Assembly (NCBI GenBank): GCA_023393165.1
Contig: JAEWMJ010000027.1
Location: 91,552 to 155,551 of the forward strand
DNA from: Bacillota bacterium
GTDB lineage: Bacteria; Bacillota; Clostridia; Christensenellales; Christensenellaceae
Direction of reading: 5' to 3'
Length of the DNA: 64,000 nt
This document shows, piece after piece, positions 35,843-44,309 of the stretch. Position 1 is the first letter of the stretch. Each line of letters starts with the position of its first letter. The notes beneath the pieces were generated by a model. That model saw nothing but the letters and a program-made list of their open reading frames with translations, did no database searches and was not told where the DNA came from. The position numbers and the translations under genes are program-made.

Positions 35843-36509
35843 CCCCCAATCTATACCCCGTCCCGCGAACGGTCAGAATGATTTGCGGGCTTGCGGGGTC
35901 GTTCTCTATCTTCTCCCGCAGGCGTTTAATGTACACGGTCAATGTATTGTCATTGACAAACTCGCCCGCAGCGTCCCACAATTCGTCAAGCAGCCTGCTC
36001 CTTGTGATAATACTTTTTGGGTTGTTAATAAACACCAGCAACAAGCGGTATTCTAAGGCTGAAAGAAAAACCTCGCTGCCGTCCTTTTTCACGACGCCGC
36101 TTGCCATATCGACATGAAGCCCGCAGATTTCAAAAGCTGATGGAGAACGTCCGCTTTTTCGCAGGGCGGTTCTGATTCGTGCAATCAATTCACGCGGACG
36201 AAAAGGCTTGGTGATATAGTCGTCCGCGCCCATGTTCAGCCCGGTAACAACACTTGCTTCATCGCCGGAAGCCGTCAGAAAGATAACGGGAACATCTTGC
36301 GTTTCTTTGATTTCCGTGCAGACCGTAAAGCCATTTCCGTCAGGCAAAGAAATATCAATCAACGCCAAGTCAAATTTATTCCCGGCAAGCGCGGCAAGGG
36401 CGTCACCCCGCGTAGGGGCGTGGGTGACTGTAAATCCCTCCGAGCGGAGCAAAAGCATAAGGTTTTTAGCGATTGCCTTATCGTCCTCAACCAAAAATAT
36501 CCGTTTCAT
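35823..36509 (-). CDS. OmpR-family response regulator
   Basis: 228 residues. Receiver domain: VEDDKAIAKN acid pocket, phospho-Asp in DLALIDISLPDG, conserved Thr in VIFLTASGD and Lys in YITKPF. C-terminal winged helix: LSALEYRLLLVFINNPKSII, NTLTVYIKRLREKIE. It should activate the downstream ABC genes. It overlaps the preceding small HTH gene by 4 bp. Confidence 0.94.
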   Translation of the reverse strand: MKRIFLVEDDKAIAKNLMLLLRSEGFTVTHAPTRGDALAALAGNKFDLALIDISLPDGNGFTVCTEIKETQDVPVIFLTASGDEASVVTGLNMGADDYITKPFRPRELIARIRTALRKSGRSPSAFEICGLHVDMASGVVKKDGSEVFLSALEYRLLLVFINNPKSIITRSRLLDELWDAAGEFVNDNTLTVYIKRLREKIENDPASPQIILTVRGTGYRLGDGYASE

Positions 36510-36700
36510 TTATTTTCACCATCTTTTACTTTACTGCTCCTATATCGTCCGTCAGCCGGTTTTTCAGCGTCAGCAGGAACAAGCCATGTATTTCCCATTT
36601 TTTTAGCTCCCTTAATCCGCCCGGCAGAGCAATGGTACACTACCATTCTGTCTGTGATTCCCCAATTTTTCGCTGCTTCTTTTGTCGTTATATAATCCAC
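36506..36700 (-). CDS. Small excisionase/MerR-type helix-turn-helix protein
   Basis: 64 residues from a GTG at 36700 (GGAGG 8 bases upstream): DYITTKEAAKNWGITDRMVV, then GRIKGAKKMGNTWLVPADAE, a classic helix-turn-helix DNA-binding unit. It is the first gene of the response regulator/kinase/ABC operon. Similar small HTH proteins precede two-component genes in Clostridia. Its N-terminal type also occurs in the regulator at 19972-21150. Confidence 0.75.
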   Translation of the reverse strand: MDYITTKEAAKNWGITDRMVVYHCSAGRIKGAKKMGNTWLVPADAEKPADGRYRSSKVKDGENK

Positions 36701-36721
36701 GCATAACACCTCCATAGCTCT

Positions 36722-36750
36722 ATTATATTTCTTTTGACGGAAATATACAA
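36722..36750 (-). promoter_or_regulatory. Promoter of the HTH/two-component/ABC operon
   Basis: On the minus strand: TTGTAT (36750-36745), 17 bp, TATAAT (36727-36722), 22 bp before the first gene. Confidence 0.65.
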
Positions 36751-36754
36751 ACCA

Positions 36755-36848
36755 ACATAAAAGTATTAAAAAAAGCACCCGGCTAAAAACATAGCCAGAT
36801 GCTCAGTTTTAAAATGAACGGTAAGCCACCAGCGTCACTCCCACTCGC
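36755..36848. repeat. 93-bp direct repeat, copy 2 (terminator plus att-like core F)
   Basis: Copy of 31034..31126. It contains the same terminator hairpin (36774-36803), followed on the minus strand by a run of T, and ends with the att-like core TCACTCCCACTCGC (36835-36848), whose minus strand reads GCGAGTGGGAGTGA. Confidence 0.85.
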
Positions 36849-37070
36849 TCCTTAAGAGCGTTTTCTAAACAATTCTGTTTAGATATTATGAGTTCTGGTA
36901 TTCTTATTGCATCAGTTATCCATATTTTTTGGACTCTCTGATTTTTTGTTGCCATTATGTTGCCGCGAATATTCGCGTTCACCTTCTACTGTATTATAAC
37001 ATACCTTTCCCTACCAGGTCGATCTGGAAGTCGTGATTGTGAAATGTAAGCCTCATACATTTAGCTCCAG
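36849..37070. other. Intergenic region between cassette repeat and FRG gene 1
   Basis: No gene. It contains two GTTGCC boxes (around 36944-36964, GTTGCCATTATGTTGCCGCG) resembling a pair at 47885-47905 beside core B, and a perfect palindrome CGCGAATATTCGCG. These look like recombinase or regulator sites left from an element end. Confidence 0.45.
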
Positions 37071-38015
37071 TTAGAAATACTCTTTGGCTTCTTCTAAATC
37101 AAATTGGTATTTCATTTCTATATATCTGCCTATTCCATCCAATCCTGGAAACAGTGCTTTTTCATTAATCCCACAATTATCTAACTCACGTAGAATGGGC
37201 TGCTTATTAGAGGCACATATGTGAAAATCAAATATTATTTCATCAAATTGTTTTATACCAAACCCGCGTGCCCCATCTTTGTCCTTATTTGAACACATCA
37301 TATTATTTTCAGTAAAAAAGCTATCAAACGGCTCTTCCTTCCGCCCCCAAACCATAAACATGCTTGATTGAGCACTCATTCGCAAATCCGTATAGTACGG
37401 TCGATATACTAGAGGGTATTCAATAAGTATTTCTTTTTCGTAAATTTTGTTAATTATTTCGGAGATAGTATACTTCTTCTTTTGATCACTACTGTAAATG
37501 ATATTATCAACTTGATGTGCGAAATGTCTGTAATTATGAAGGTGAATCATCCATACTGTAGCGTCTTTTCCGCCTAAATTTTCTTTTTGTTTATAGTTTA
37601 ATTTATTATCCTTGCAGGCAAAATACAGTGCAACAAGAGGATTTTCCGACCAATCTAAAAACCTTGTAGGTACTCCATAATGCTGCGCATATTCAGCCCA
37701 TTTAAACAGTTCTTTTGATGGGTTATTTTTAATATACGCACAGGCTTCTGCAATAAAAGACTGTAATATTTGCTTTTCAGTTGTATAGGCAGTATATTTT
37801 TGGTTATCAACAGAATCATTAATTGTTATGTCAATATCATGTGTTTTTCTGAATATAGAGGGCATCAATTCATACGCCTTATCGCTTATACCACGATAAA
37901 GGAATTTACTTGTACACGGAAGATTCGACATTCCCTGCGTTGTATATGATTTGTTTAGCTCACTTATTTTCGAAAGATAGTCAGATATACTATCGATATT
38001 TTTATCAACATCCAT
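37071..38015 (-). CDS. FRG-domain protein 1
   Basis: 314 residues. FRG-domain signatures are FLYRGISDKAYELMPSIFR near residue 40 and EYAQHYGVPTRFLDWSENPL, with VALYFAC, near 110. There is no signal peptide and no second known domain. FRG proteins are uncharacterised, and I have no functional prediction from sequence. Codon use is AT-rich, unlike the cassette to its left. The only ribosome-site-like bases (GTGG) are weak, and an att-like core (38029-38041) lies just upstream of the start codon. Confidence 0.8.
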   Translation of the reverse strand: MDVDKNIDSISDYLSKISELNKSYTTQGMSNLPCTSKFLYRGISDKAYELMPSIFRKTHDIDITINDSVDNQKYTAYTTEKQILQSFIAEACAYIKNNPSKELFKWAEYAQHYGVPTRFLDWSENPLVALYFACKDNKLNYKQKENLGGKDATVWMIHLHNYRHFAHQVDNIIYSSDQKKKYTISEIINKIYEKEILIEYPLVYRPYYTDLRMSAQSSMFMVWGRKEEPFDSFFTENNMMCSNKDKDGARGFGIKQFDEIIFDFHICASNKQPILRELDNCGINEKALFPGLDGIGRYIEMKYQFDLEEAKEYF

Positions 38016-38265
38016 ATATTACCACGCCGCTCCCACTCGATAAATCCCACTGTTGTCTCCCCTTAAGCAACTTTCGCTTTTTTTCTTTGTTATTGCCCTC
38101 AACATTTTCCGTCTTAAACCAAGTTTTATTACGATTAAAAACTCCTTTGATTTGGGGGACAGTAACGGACTCTCCCCAAATATCTGTTAGCAGACATTCA
38201 ACATCAACGACTTTGAACCATTCGCCTTTTCCTTCAACCGTAACTATGTAAAGAACCATCATCAT
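38005..38265 (-). CDS. Small hypothetical protein overlapping the FRG gene 1 start
   Basis: Up to 86 residues (LYIVTVEGKGEWFKVVDVEC and so on), with a lysine-rich C-terminus. The last 11 bases overlap the FRG gene and the frame runs across att-like core D, so the 3' part may be created by recombination. It is either a small partner of the FRG protein or a truncated gene. No family recognised. Confidence 0.35.
   Translation of the reverse strand: MMMVLYIVTVEGKGEWFKVVDVECLLTDIWGESVTVPQIKGVFNRNKTWFKTENVEGNNKEKKRKLLKGRQQWDLSSGSGVVIYGC
38029..38041 (-). repeat. att-like guaA-end core D
   Basis: Minus strand ATCGAGTGGGAGC; the first 12 bases are identical to the guaA end (ATCGAGTGGGAG). It sits inside the small overlapping frame, so chance or coding constraint cannot be ruled out. 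Confidence 0.45.
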
Positions 38266-38377
38266 TTTCTCTATAAAATCCTGGAAGCTCTTTATAGTGT
38301 ATTAGCTTCGACTAAACTTGTCAATATTCCACATATTTATAATAATACTTTTTGTTACCATACCCTTATGCTCACAC

Positions 38378-38419
38378 AATGCAAAAAAGCGCCATGATAC
38401 CCATAGCGTTTTTTGCATT
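38378..38419. terminator. Hairpin terminator downstream of FRG gene 2
   Basis: AATGCAAAAAAGCG pairs with CGTTTTTTGCATT across a short loop; T-runs lie on both strands. It precedes the string ATTATCCATATTATTCGTA and att-like core E, the same order as at 29.70-29.79 kb. Confidence 0.6.
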
Positions 38420-38445
38420 ATCCATATTATTCGTATTATTTGTAT

Positions 38446-38460
38446 CTTACTCCCAATCGC
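38446..38460 (-). repeat. att-like core E
   Basis: Minus strand GCGATTGGGAGTAAG, one mismatch to GAGTGGGAGTA of guaA. Its left flank matches that of core A (hairpin, then ATTATCCATATTAT). Confidence 0.5.
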
Positions 38461-38506
38461 TCTTGAAATCTATAACTTAAACAATTTTGTCTTCTTGATG
38501 TAATAC

Positions 38507-39688
38507 TTATAAAGTGAAAGAGGAACTAACTATATATTTTGCTATACTGTCATAGTCACAATATATATGCTTTAAATTAAATCCTATTGCATCCAACTCT
38601 TTTTTTATTGTTTCAGGATTTTGAATTTCTATTATAGAATCGGGTATTATTTTTTGCCATATTTGAATAGGGAGCCCCTCTTTATAAAATCTATTGGTTG
38701 AAAATGGTTGGAACACGAAAACAGACGATTGGTTTCTTACACGCTCATCAATTACCGGAGGATGATATGTAAAATACAATGGAAATTCCAATTCATAATC
38801 CAATTTATTTATATCAAATGTATTGTAGCAATACTCTATTTCTTCCATTTTTAACAGAAACATCATCACATGAATATTCGCGACATAGTCCGCGCCGATT
38901 AATCTCATATTTGAAACTTTACTATAGTTTGCGTAAAAATCTTTAGGGTATTCAAGCTCACCTTTAAAAATTTTCTGCATACTACTTAGAAAATTCGGAA
39001 CAGATCTATATATCTGCAATGTTATTTTATCATGAATTCTATCATCAGCTTCCCACTTTGGTTTATCTTCTTTATATTGAATTAATGCTTTTTCAAAATC
39101 ATCTACTCCTCCCTCAAGAAAATCAAGGTAACTTTTAACTCTATGTTTTCTGAATGCCGCAATGAATTTTTCAGCATGATTTTCGAAATACGTTATCAAT
39201 TCTTCTCTATTTGTTATAAAAGCCTCTGACATTTGGGGAAGTACATTCTTACATAATTCCAAATCATAATTAAGTAAATCCTCAAACATTCCCCAGCCTA
39301 ATGTCTTTTCATAAATCACCTTATTAATATTGACCAATTTGGTTTTATTAATAAAATATACATAGCCTTTATCATTGCATCCATCAACGCTAAAATATAA
39401 TGATACCAATGGTGAAAAAGAAAAATCCAACAAATTAGTTGGTATTCCATGATGCTGCGAAAAAGCAAGGAAATTCTTATCTTGAATTTGATTGATAGAT
39501 GTTTCTACATCAAGATGATATTTTTCTAATAATTTAGAGTAATCTTTTAAATTTGTTCTTTGAATACCTGATCTCAAGGGATGTTCATATTTCTGATTCT
39601 CACCACGTGAAATACAATTAAACAAATCATATCTTTCAATAGAAGCTATATATTCTGATAAACTGCTAACACTGCAACTATTAACCAT
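38507..39688 (-). CDS. FRG-domain protein 2
   Basis: 393 residues. The FRG signatures are CISRGENQKYEHPLRSGI near residue 25 and AFSQHHGIPTNLLDFSFSPL with VSLYFS near 80. A long C-terminal extension without a known domain follows. It is only distantly related to FRG protein 1, so it is not a recent duplicate. Strongly AT-rich. Function unknown; it is cargo of the left segment of the island. Confidence 0.8.
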   Translation of the reverse strand: MVNSCSVSSLSEYIASIERYDLFNCISRGENQKYEHPLRSGIQRTNLKDYSKLLEKYHLDVETSINQIQDKNFLAFSQHHGIPTNLLDFSFSPLVSLYFSVDGCNDKGYVYFINKTKLVNINKVIYEKTLGWGMFEDLLNYDLELCKNVLPQMSEAFITNREELITYFENHAEKFIAAFRKHRVKSYLDFLEGGVDDFEKALIQYKEDKPKWEADDRIHDKITLQIYRSVPNFLSSMQKIFKGELEYPKDFYANYSKVSNMRLIGADYVANIHVMMFLLKMEEIEYCYNTFDINKLDYELEFPLYFTYHPPVIDERVRNQSSVFVFQPFSTNRFYKEGLPIQIWQKIIPDSIIEIQNPETIKKELDAIGFNLKHIYCDYDSIAKYIVSSSFTL

Positions 39689-39861
39689 ACCTATTTATTA
39701 CCTCGTTTATTTGGCAACAATTATTTTCAAACCAGAACACAAAGAGGCGGTTCACCCGTGTTGTTATTATAAAAATTGCATTAGCAAACAGCAAGTGTTA
39801 TATAATATTATACCATATTCTTCTATTATTATAAATATCAAATAATTGTATGTATTATAAA

Positions 39862-39891
39862 GGGGCAACTTAGTATAAACTAGGTTGCCCC
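39862..39891 (-). terminator. Terminator of the secreted-protein/lipoprotein gene cluster
   Basis: GGGGCAAC-TTAG and CTAG-GTTGCCCC form a stem of about 12 bp with one mismatch, just after the 39920 gene's stop. It is followed by TTTATAAT on the minus strand and AAAAAA on the plus strand. Confidence 0.75.
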
Positions 39892-39919
39892 AAAAAATAT
39901 TTGTAGCTATTTTGATATT

Positions 39920-40645
39920 TTATGAAGGAATTCTATGACTGGTTGTATACCATGTTGTTCCATGCCGCCAATCAATTGAGACAGTTACATTGATAGTTCC
40001 TGAACCGGCCCCAACACCGTAGAAGTTAGAACTGGGGGAAGCCAAAGAATAAAGGGTTCCTTTCGTTGGCGAAGAGATGGTTGTGCTATTTGACACTAAA
40101 GGACTAACACCATAAGTTCCATTCGGATTTTGGTAATCTCCAAAACATGAATTTGTTATCTTTAAATTCCTATATGCAGATTCCCAACATTCTACCAGTT
40201 TTCCGTAACCATAATTCAGTTGACGGAATTGATATCCATTGTATGTGTATATAGTATAGGTCATCTTTACATAAAGTTGGACATCAAGTGTGGTGTATGT
40301 CTCATCGTAATCGCCAGACAGCAGTGTAATTGCATATTGCTGGAGTTCCGCGCCATTTTCATAATATGTAGTTTGCTCAGGAACGTTGTTCGTAATTATA
40401 AGGTCTACTGTATTGCTGTCTATTTGTTTCTTCTCAACTTTGGAGTATTTACTTATCTCGGAAATGTCGTTACCATTTATTTGGGTTGCATTTTCGAGTG
40501 TTCTATTACTTTCTCTTACTGCTTGGTAAACTATTGTCTGTTGAATACTATTATTATCACTAGCAGCATAAGATGTGCTGGCTGCGCCAAATAAGATAGT
40601 TAAGCATAAACCAATGCTAATTACAACTGAAATTATTTTTTTCAT
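39920..40645 (-). CDS. Secreted protein, paralogue of the one at 41206
   Basis: 241 residues with a clear signal peptide (about 1-27, ending SYAAS). Blocks shared with 41206-41952 are YDETYTTLDVQLYVKMTY, NYGYGKLVECWESAYRNLKI, TISSPTKGTLYSLASPSSNF and SIDWRHGTTWYTTS. No membrane anchor, LPXTG motif or known domain. The even spread of Tyr/Asn/Ser/Thr suggests a beta-rich extracellular protein. No family recognised. AAAGGA precedes the ATG. Confidence 0.75.
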   Translation of the reverse strand: MKKIISVVISIGLCLTILFGAASTSYAASDNNSIQQTIVYQAVRESNRTLENATQINGNDISEISKYSKVEKKQIDSNTVDLIITNNVPEQTTYYENGAELQQYAITLLSGDYDETYTTLDVQLYVKMTYTIYTYNGYQFRQLNYGYGKLVECWESAYRNLKITNSCFGDYQNPNGTYGVSPLVSNSTTISSPTKGTLYSLASPSSNFYGVGAGSGTINVTVSIDWRHGTTWYTTSHRIPS

Positions 40646-40669
40646 AACGTATTCCTTTCTTACTCTTTT

Positions 40670-41179
40670 CTAATGGCCGAAATCTAAATCCAAATCGGAA
40701 ATTTCACCTGTTTTGTTTAGCAATTTTGTGCTGATGGTTTCCTTTGAGCCGTTATCATATGTAAATTCTACATAATAGTCCGTATTATCTATACAGCGTA
40801 AATCCCTTTTTTTATCTACAACGAACTTATTATCTTTGAATAAATATGTATAATTAGGCTCACCGTAATAATTTGCATCCCAATTGCTATCAGCTAATTT
40901 AATTTGGGAGATTACTATATTGTCAAAATTAGATTGGCCGATATACTCAATTGTAAACCTAGTAACACAATAGATATTTTCGTCATATTTTATTTTACCG
41001 CTAAGATCTTTACTACCATTATGTTCTACCCAACTCTCAACAACAACCTTGTAATTTTCACTATTTCCAGTGTATTCCCTTGATAGTTGCAAAGTCTTAG
41101 CTGTAGAACTGCATGAAGCTAAGTTTACAATTAGGAGCAAACAAATTAATAAAGCAATTTTCCTCATTGGCTTTACCAT
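40670..41179 (-). CDS. Putative lipoprotein
   Basis: About 169 residues from the ATG at 41179 (AAAGGA upstream). It has a lipoprotein signal with lipobox LASC, followed by a small polar domain (YKVVVESWVEHNGSKDL, TRFTIEYIGQSNFDNIVI). It lies between two paralogous secreted-protein genes with about 25-bp gaps, so all three form an operon. It may be a surface-bound partner or immunity-like protein for them; that is inference from position only. Confidence 0.7.
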   Translation of the reverse strand: MVKPMRKIALLICLLLIVNLASCSSTAKTLQLSREYTGNSENYKVVVESWVEHNGSKDLSGKIKYDENIYCVTRFTIEYIGQSNFDNIVISQIKLADSNWDANYYGEPNYTYLFKDNKFVVDKKRDLRCIDNTDYYVEFTYDNGSKETISTKLLNKTGEISDLDLDFGH

Positions 41180-41205
41180 TATTTCCTTTCCATTTAGACA
41201 GAGAC

Positions 41206-41952
41206 TTACCACAGGTTAACATTACCTATTTTAATATAATATGAGGTTGTATACCACGAAGTTCCATGTCTCCAATCAATAGATACCTTTACCGAAATCA
41301 CGCCGTTGCTACTGTCAACTGCATAGTAGTGTGAGCTTGGCGATGCAAGACTATATTCTGCACCTTTGGTTGGCGACGCTATGGTGGTAGAGTTTGTTAC
41401 AACAGTTGTTGTGTAGCCTGTTGAACCATCTACGTCTTCCCATCCTCCATAAACTCCATTTGATATCTTTAAGTTGCGATATTGGCTCTCCCAGCATTCC
41501 ACCAGTTTTCCGTAACCATAATTGAGTTTACAAAAATTGTAACCATATGAATTAGCGTATTTAGAATAATTCATTTTCACGTAAAATTGAACGTCAAGAT
41601 CCGTATAAGTTTCCCCATAATTAGCAACAATAACTGATGTAGAATATGTTTGAATATTTGCTCCATCTGACAAAGTTGTAATCTGCTCAGGGATTTTATT
41701 TTCTACCGTCAGTTCAACTTGCTTATCATCCAATTGTTTTATCGTGACGTCAGAATATTTCCTGAGTTCGTTCAAGTCATTTTGTGTTATTTTAGTTAGA
41801 TTGTCAAGTCTTTGATTACTATTTTGTACATCGCGATTAGTAGTAGATTGCATGATTTGGGGATTCTCTTCAGTTTGCGCATAAGCGACGCTTCCGAACG
41901 AACAAGTAGCGACAATGACCAAAACCAATGTTATAAGCATTATCTTTTTCAT
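41206..41952 (-). CDS. Secreted protein, paralogue of the one at 39920
   Basis: 248 residues with a signal peptide (about 1-25, ending AYAQ). Shared blocks with its paralogue are YGETYTDLDVQFYVKMNY, NYGYGKLVECWESQYRNLKI, ASPTKGAEYSLASPSSHY and SIDWRHGTSWYTTS; the N-terminal thirds differ more. First gene of the three-gene secreted cluster. No known family. Confidence 0.75.
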   Translation of the reverse strand: MKKIMLITLVLVIVATCSFGSVAYAQTEENPQIMQSTTNRDVQNSNQRLDNLTKITQNDLNELRKYSDVTIKQLDDKQVELTVENKIPEQITTLSDGANIQTYSTSVIVANYGETYTDLDVQFYVKMNYSKYANSYGYNFCKLNYGYGKLVECWESQYRNLKISNGVYGGWEDVDGSTGYTTTVVTNSTTIASPTKGAEYSLASPSSHYYAVDSSNGVISVKVSIDWRHGTSWYTTSYYIKIGNVNLW

Positions 41953-42100
41953 GATAATTCTCCTTTCGTTTCGTATTTAAGAACGGTGTAAGTCCCGTTT
42001 CTCATAATACGTAGATTCGCTTAGGTATTCTTCTTGTTAATTTTACCACTGCATGATATACTTTTTGTAAGGACTTGTTGCTTTTCCAACGGAATCCCCT

Positions 42101-42137
42101 CCTTTTTGATATCTCTATATATAAGATATCAAAAAGG
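42101..42137. promoter_or_regulatory. Perfect inverted repeat between the divergent operons
   Basis: CCTTTTTGATATCT, a 9-base spacer, AGATATCAAAAAGG. It could be a bidirectional terminator for read-through or an operator shared by both operons. Confidence 0.5.
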
Positions 42138-42275
42138 ACAAATTCATTACAAAGTTTTTGAAAAAAATTGTAAGCGGCAACCTATTACTAAAACATTACC
42201 AATTAATAAAAAAAATTTTCTACATAAATATATCAAAGAAGACAAATTATTACCAAATTTTTGAAAAAGTTGTAA
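42137..42275 (+). repeat. Pair of 35-37-bp direct repeats upstream of the ECF sigma gene
   Basis: Copies at 42137-42173 and 42241-42275 share GACAAATT, ATTAC, TTTTTGAAAAA and TTGTAA in the same order, about 104 bp apart. They are candidate tandem binding sites or promoters for autoregulation of the sigma operon. Confidence 0.55.
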
Positions 42276-42350
42276 AAAAACCTTTTATGATTTATACTAT
42301 TATTTAGAAAAAACTGTAATTTTGCTCTGGACTTGCATGAGGAACATTTT

Positions 42351-42899
42351 ATGCAAAATAATAGAAAAGAAAAATTTGAAGAACTTTGTAGACCAATAAT
42401 TTCAGATTTACATAAACATATAAAATTTATTATTAAAGATTCGACTTTAACTGACGATGCTTTTCAGAACAGTTTATTGATCGCATACGAAAAGCTGGAT
42501 TCTTTGCGTGATGAAACCAAGTTTAAAGCTTGGATTTATAAAATTGCTACTAATGAAAGTTATAGGTTATTAAAAAAGAATAAAAATGAAATTCCTGTTG
42601 AGGATTATTTTAATACAAGCGAAGAATCCACCGATTGTACTGCTTATAGTTCTGCTGAATTGCAAATTATTTTAAAAGAAGAAAAAATAGATGTAATGAA
42701 AGCTTTGCAAAAGCTATCTTATATTCAGAAAAGACTGATGGTTATGATGTATTATTGGAATTTAGGTTACAAAGAAATATCATCAGTATTGAAACTGTCC
42801 GTTAATGCGTTGCGAGTACAGAACCATAGGGCATTAGGGCGTTTGAGAGAAATTTTGAAGGGCGAGATAAATGAAAAGGAATCTAAAAAAGAAACTTAA
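42351..42899 (+). CDS. ECF-type RNA polymerase sigma factor
   Basis: 182 residues from the ATG at 42351 (GAGGAA 6 bases before it; an ATG 18 bases earlier lacks a site). Sigma region 2 is seen in DDAFQNSLLIAYEKLDSLRD with FKAWIYKIATNESYRLLKK. Region 4 is seen in LSYIQKRLMVMMYYWNLGYK followed by EISSVLKLSVNALRVQNHRA. It redirects RNA polymerase to a small regulon. The next gene overlaps by 29 bp and looks like its membrane anti-sigma factor. Confidence 0.92.
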   Translation: MQNNRKEKFEELCRPIISDLHKHIKFIIKDSTLTDDAFQNSLLIAYEKLDSLRDETKFKAWIYKIATNESYRLLKKNKNEIPVEDYFNTSEESTDCTAYSSAELQIILKEEKIDVMKALQKLSYIQKRLMVMMYYWNLGYKEISSVLKLSVNALRVQNHRALGRLREILKGEINEKESKKET

Positions 42900-43587
42900 A
42901 ACAATAATCCAAGAAAACTACTCTGAGATTATTGATGATGGCATTGATAATAAGCAGCATGTTGAAGAACTGTTTGATAAAGTTATTAATTCTTTGCCGG
43001 ATACTTCAAGTAAAGATACTGCAAGGCCACAGAAAAAGTTACATTTACGTATTGCTGTAATTGCTGTATGTGTATGTATTGTACTTTTCAGTTCTCTTAT
43101 ATTAGCTTACAATCCAGAGGCCAGCGCTTTTACTTTCAATATACAAAATGCATTTAAAAAAGTATTAAATAGCGGAAATGATGAAGCCGGAACCAATATT
43201 ATAACTAGCTACTATTCGGCTTTTTCAGAAATAGAGCCGGTTATCGCAAATAGACTTCCTAAACTTGATTGGATACCGGAGGGCTATGCTTTGAAAGGTA
43301 TTATAATTGCTGAATTTCATGATGATATTGTGACTGCATCCATATCGTATATTAAGAACAAAAGCGATTATATAGATATTACAATAAATCCTTATTCAGA
43401 TTCCGATGGTTACGCTTATTTGAACGACTCTGATTATCAGTTGGTAGAAATAAATAATGTGCAAACAGCAATATCTATTGACCAACCATACGCTTCCAAA
43501 ATTTTTTACCACGGTTCTTTCTTAATTTCTATAAGCACTTCAGAGGAAAAAGATATATTAATCAATATTATTGAGAACATAAAATAG
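42871..43587 (+). CDS. Membrane anti-sigma-like protein with DUF4367-type domain
   Basis: 238 residues: a cytosolic N-terminus (1-55), one membrane helix (about 60-80, IAVIAVCVCIVLFSSLILAY) and an extracytoplasmic DUF4367-like domain (about 125-238, RLPKLDWIPEGYALKGI). This topology and the overlap with the sigma gene point to an anti-sigma factor that senses an envelope signal. No zinc-binding ZAS motif is visible. Confidence 0.8.
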   Translation: MKRNLKKKLKTIIQENYSEIIDDGIDNKQHVEELFDKVINSLPDTSSKDTARPQKKLHLRIAVIAVCVCIVLFSSLILAYNPEASAFTFNIQNAFKKVLNSGNDEAGTNIITSYYSAFSEIEPVIANRLPKLDWIPEGYALKGIIIAEFHDDIVTASISYIKNKSDYIDITINPYSDSDGYAYLNDSDYQLVEINNVQTAISIDQPYASKIFYHGSFLISISTSEEKDILINIIENIK

Positions 43588-43698
43588 ATTGTTGCCTAAT
43601 TCCAATGCGGTAGTATTCCACATTTTTTTTAAAATTTATGTAATGATTTTGCTGGATATATTCTCTTATTAGTAAACAATATTATGGAGGTATATACC

Positions 43699-44193
43699 AT
43701 GCGAAAAACTATTACTTTTATTTTAATCTTGGCTCTTATTTTATCTTTGAGCACAACGGCGTATGCTGCTGATTCTACTCAAAACAACTCTCTTATCCCA
43801 CCCATTGACGAGATATCGCCAAATAAAGATTTAGCACAGGGTTCCATTCATATTATTCAGCCAGCAGCAGCTACAGGCGGCATATTGGAAGCAAGCAACC
43901 AATTGCGAAATGCCGGAAATGGCATCCTTCTTTGTAGTTCAAATACGAGAACAAACGGCCAGGCGGATCAAATCTCTGTATCTTATCAAGTACAAAGATA
44001 TACAGGCACGGACTGGACATTTGTGGGTGATGGATCAACTACGGGATATAAAACCTCAAACTATAGCGGTTCTATATCAAAGAGTGTCAGTTTGGGGTAT
44101 TATTATAGACTTGTTACATACCACTATTCGTATATTGGTGGCAACTTGGTTAGCAGTTGCTCGGTAACGTCAACAAGTATTTACGTAGGTTAA
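43699..44193 (+). CDS. Small secreted protein (DUF6147-like)
   Basis: 164 residues from the ATG at 43699 (GGAGG 8 bases upstream). Signal peptide (about 1-23, ending AYAA), then a beta-rich domain: SNTRTNGQADQISVSYQVQR, GYYYRLVTYHYS and a Cys pair. The layout resembles small secreted DUF6147 proteins of Clostridia, of unknown function. It lies about 110 bp after the anti-sigma gene and may be a target of the sigma factor. Confidence 0.7.
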   Translation: MRKTITFILILALILSLSTTAYAADSTQNNSLIPPIDEISPNKDLAQGSIHIIQPAAATGGILEASNQLRNAGNGILLCSSNTRTNGQADQISVSYQVQRYTGTDWTFVGDGSTTGYKTSNYSGSISKSVSLGYYYRLVTYHYSYIGGNLVSSCSVTSTSIYVG

Positions 44194-44309
44194 TTAAAAC
44201 CAAAAGCTCTCTTACGCAATATGACCCTCTTGTCCAACAATGAGAAACAATATACTACGTTACTTTTGGAAGAGATGAATATAGATTATCTATTTAGGAG
44301 GATGAACAA

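Larger units (their letters stand above)
41953..42350. other. Divergent regulatory region of secreted cluster and ECF sigma operon
   Basis: About 400 bp of AT-rich DNA between divergent genes. It holds a 14-bp perfect inverted repeat (42101-42137), two long direct repeats (42137-42173 and 42241-42275) and an ATGAGAAAC box on the minus strand about 50 bp before the secreted-protein gene. Confidence 0.6.
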
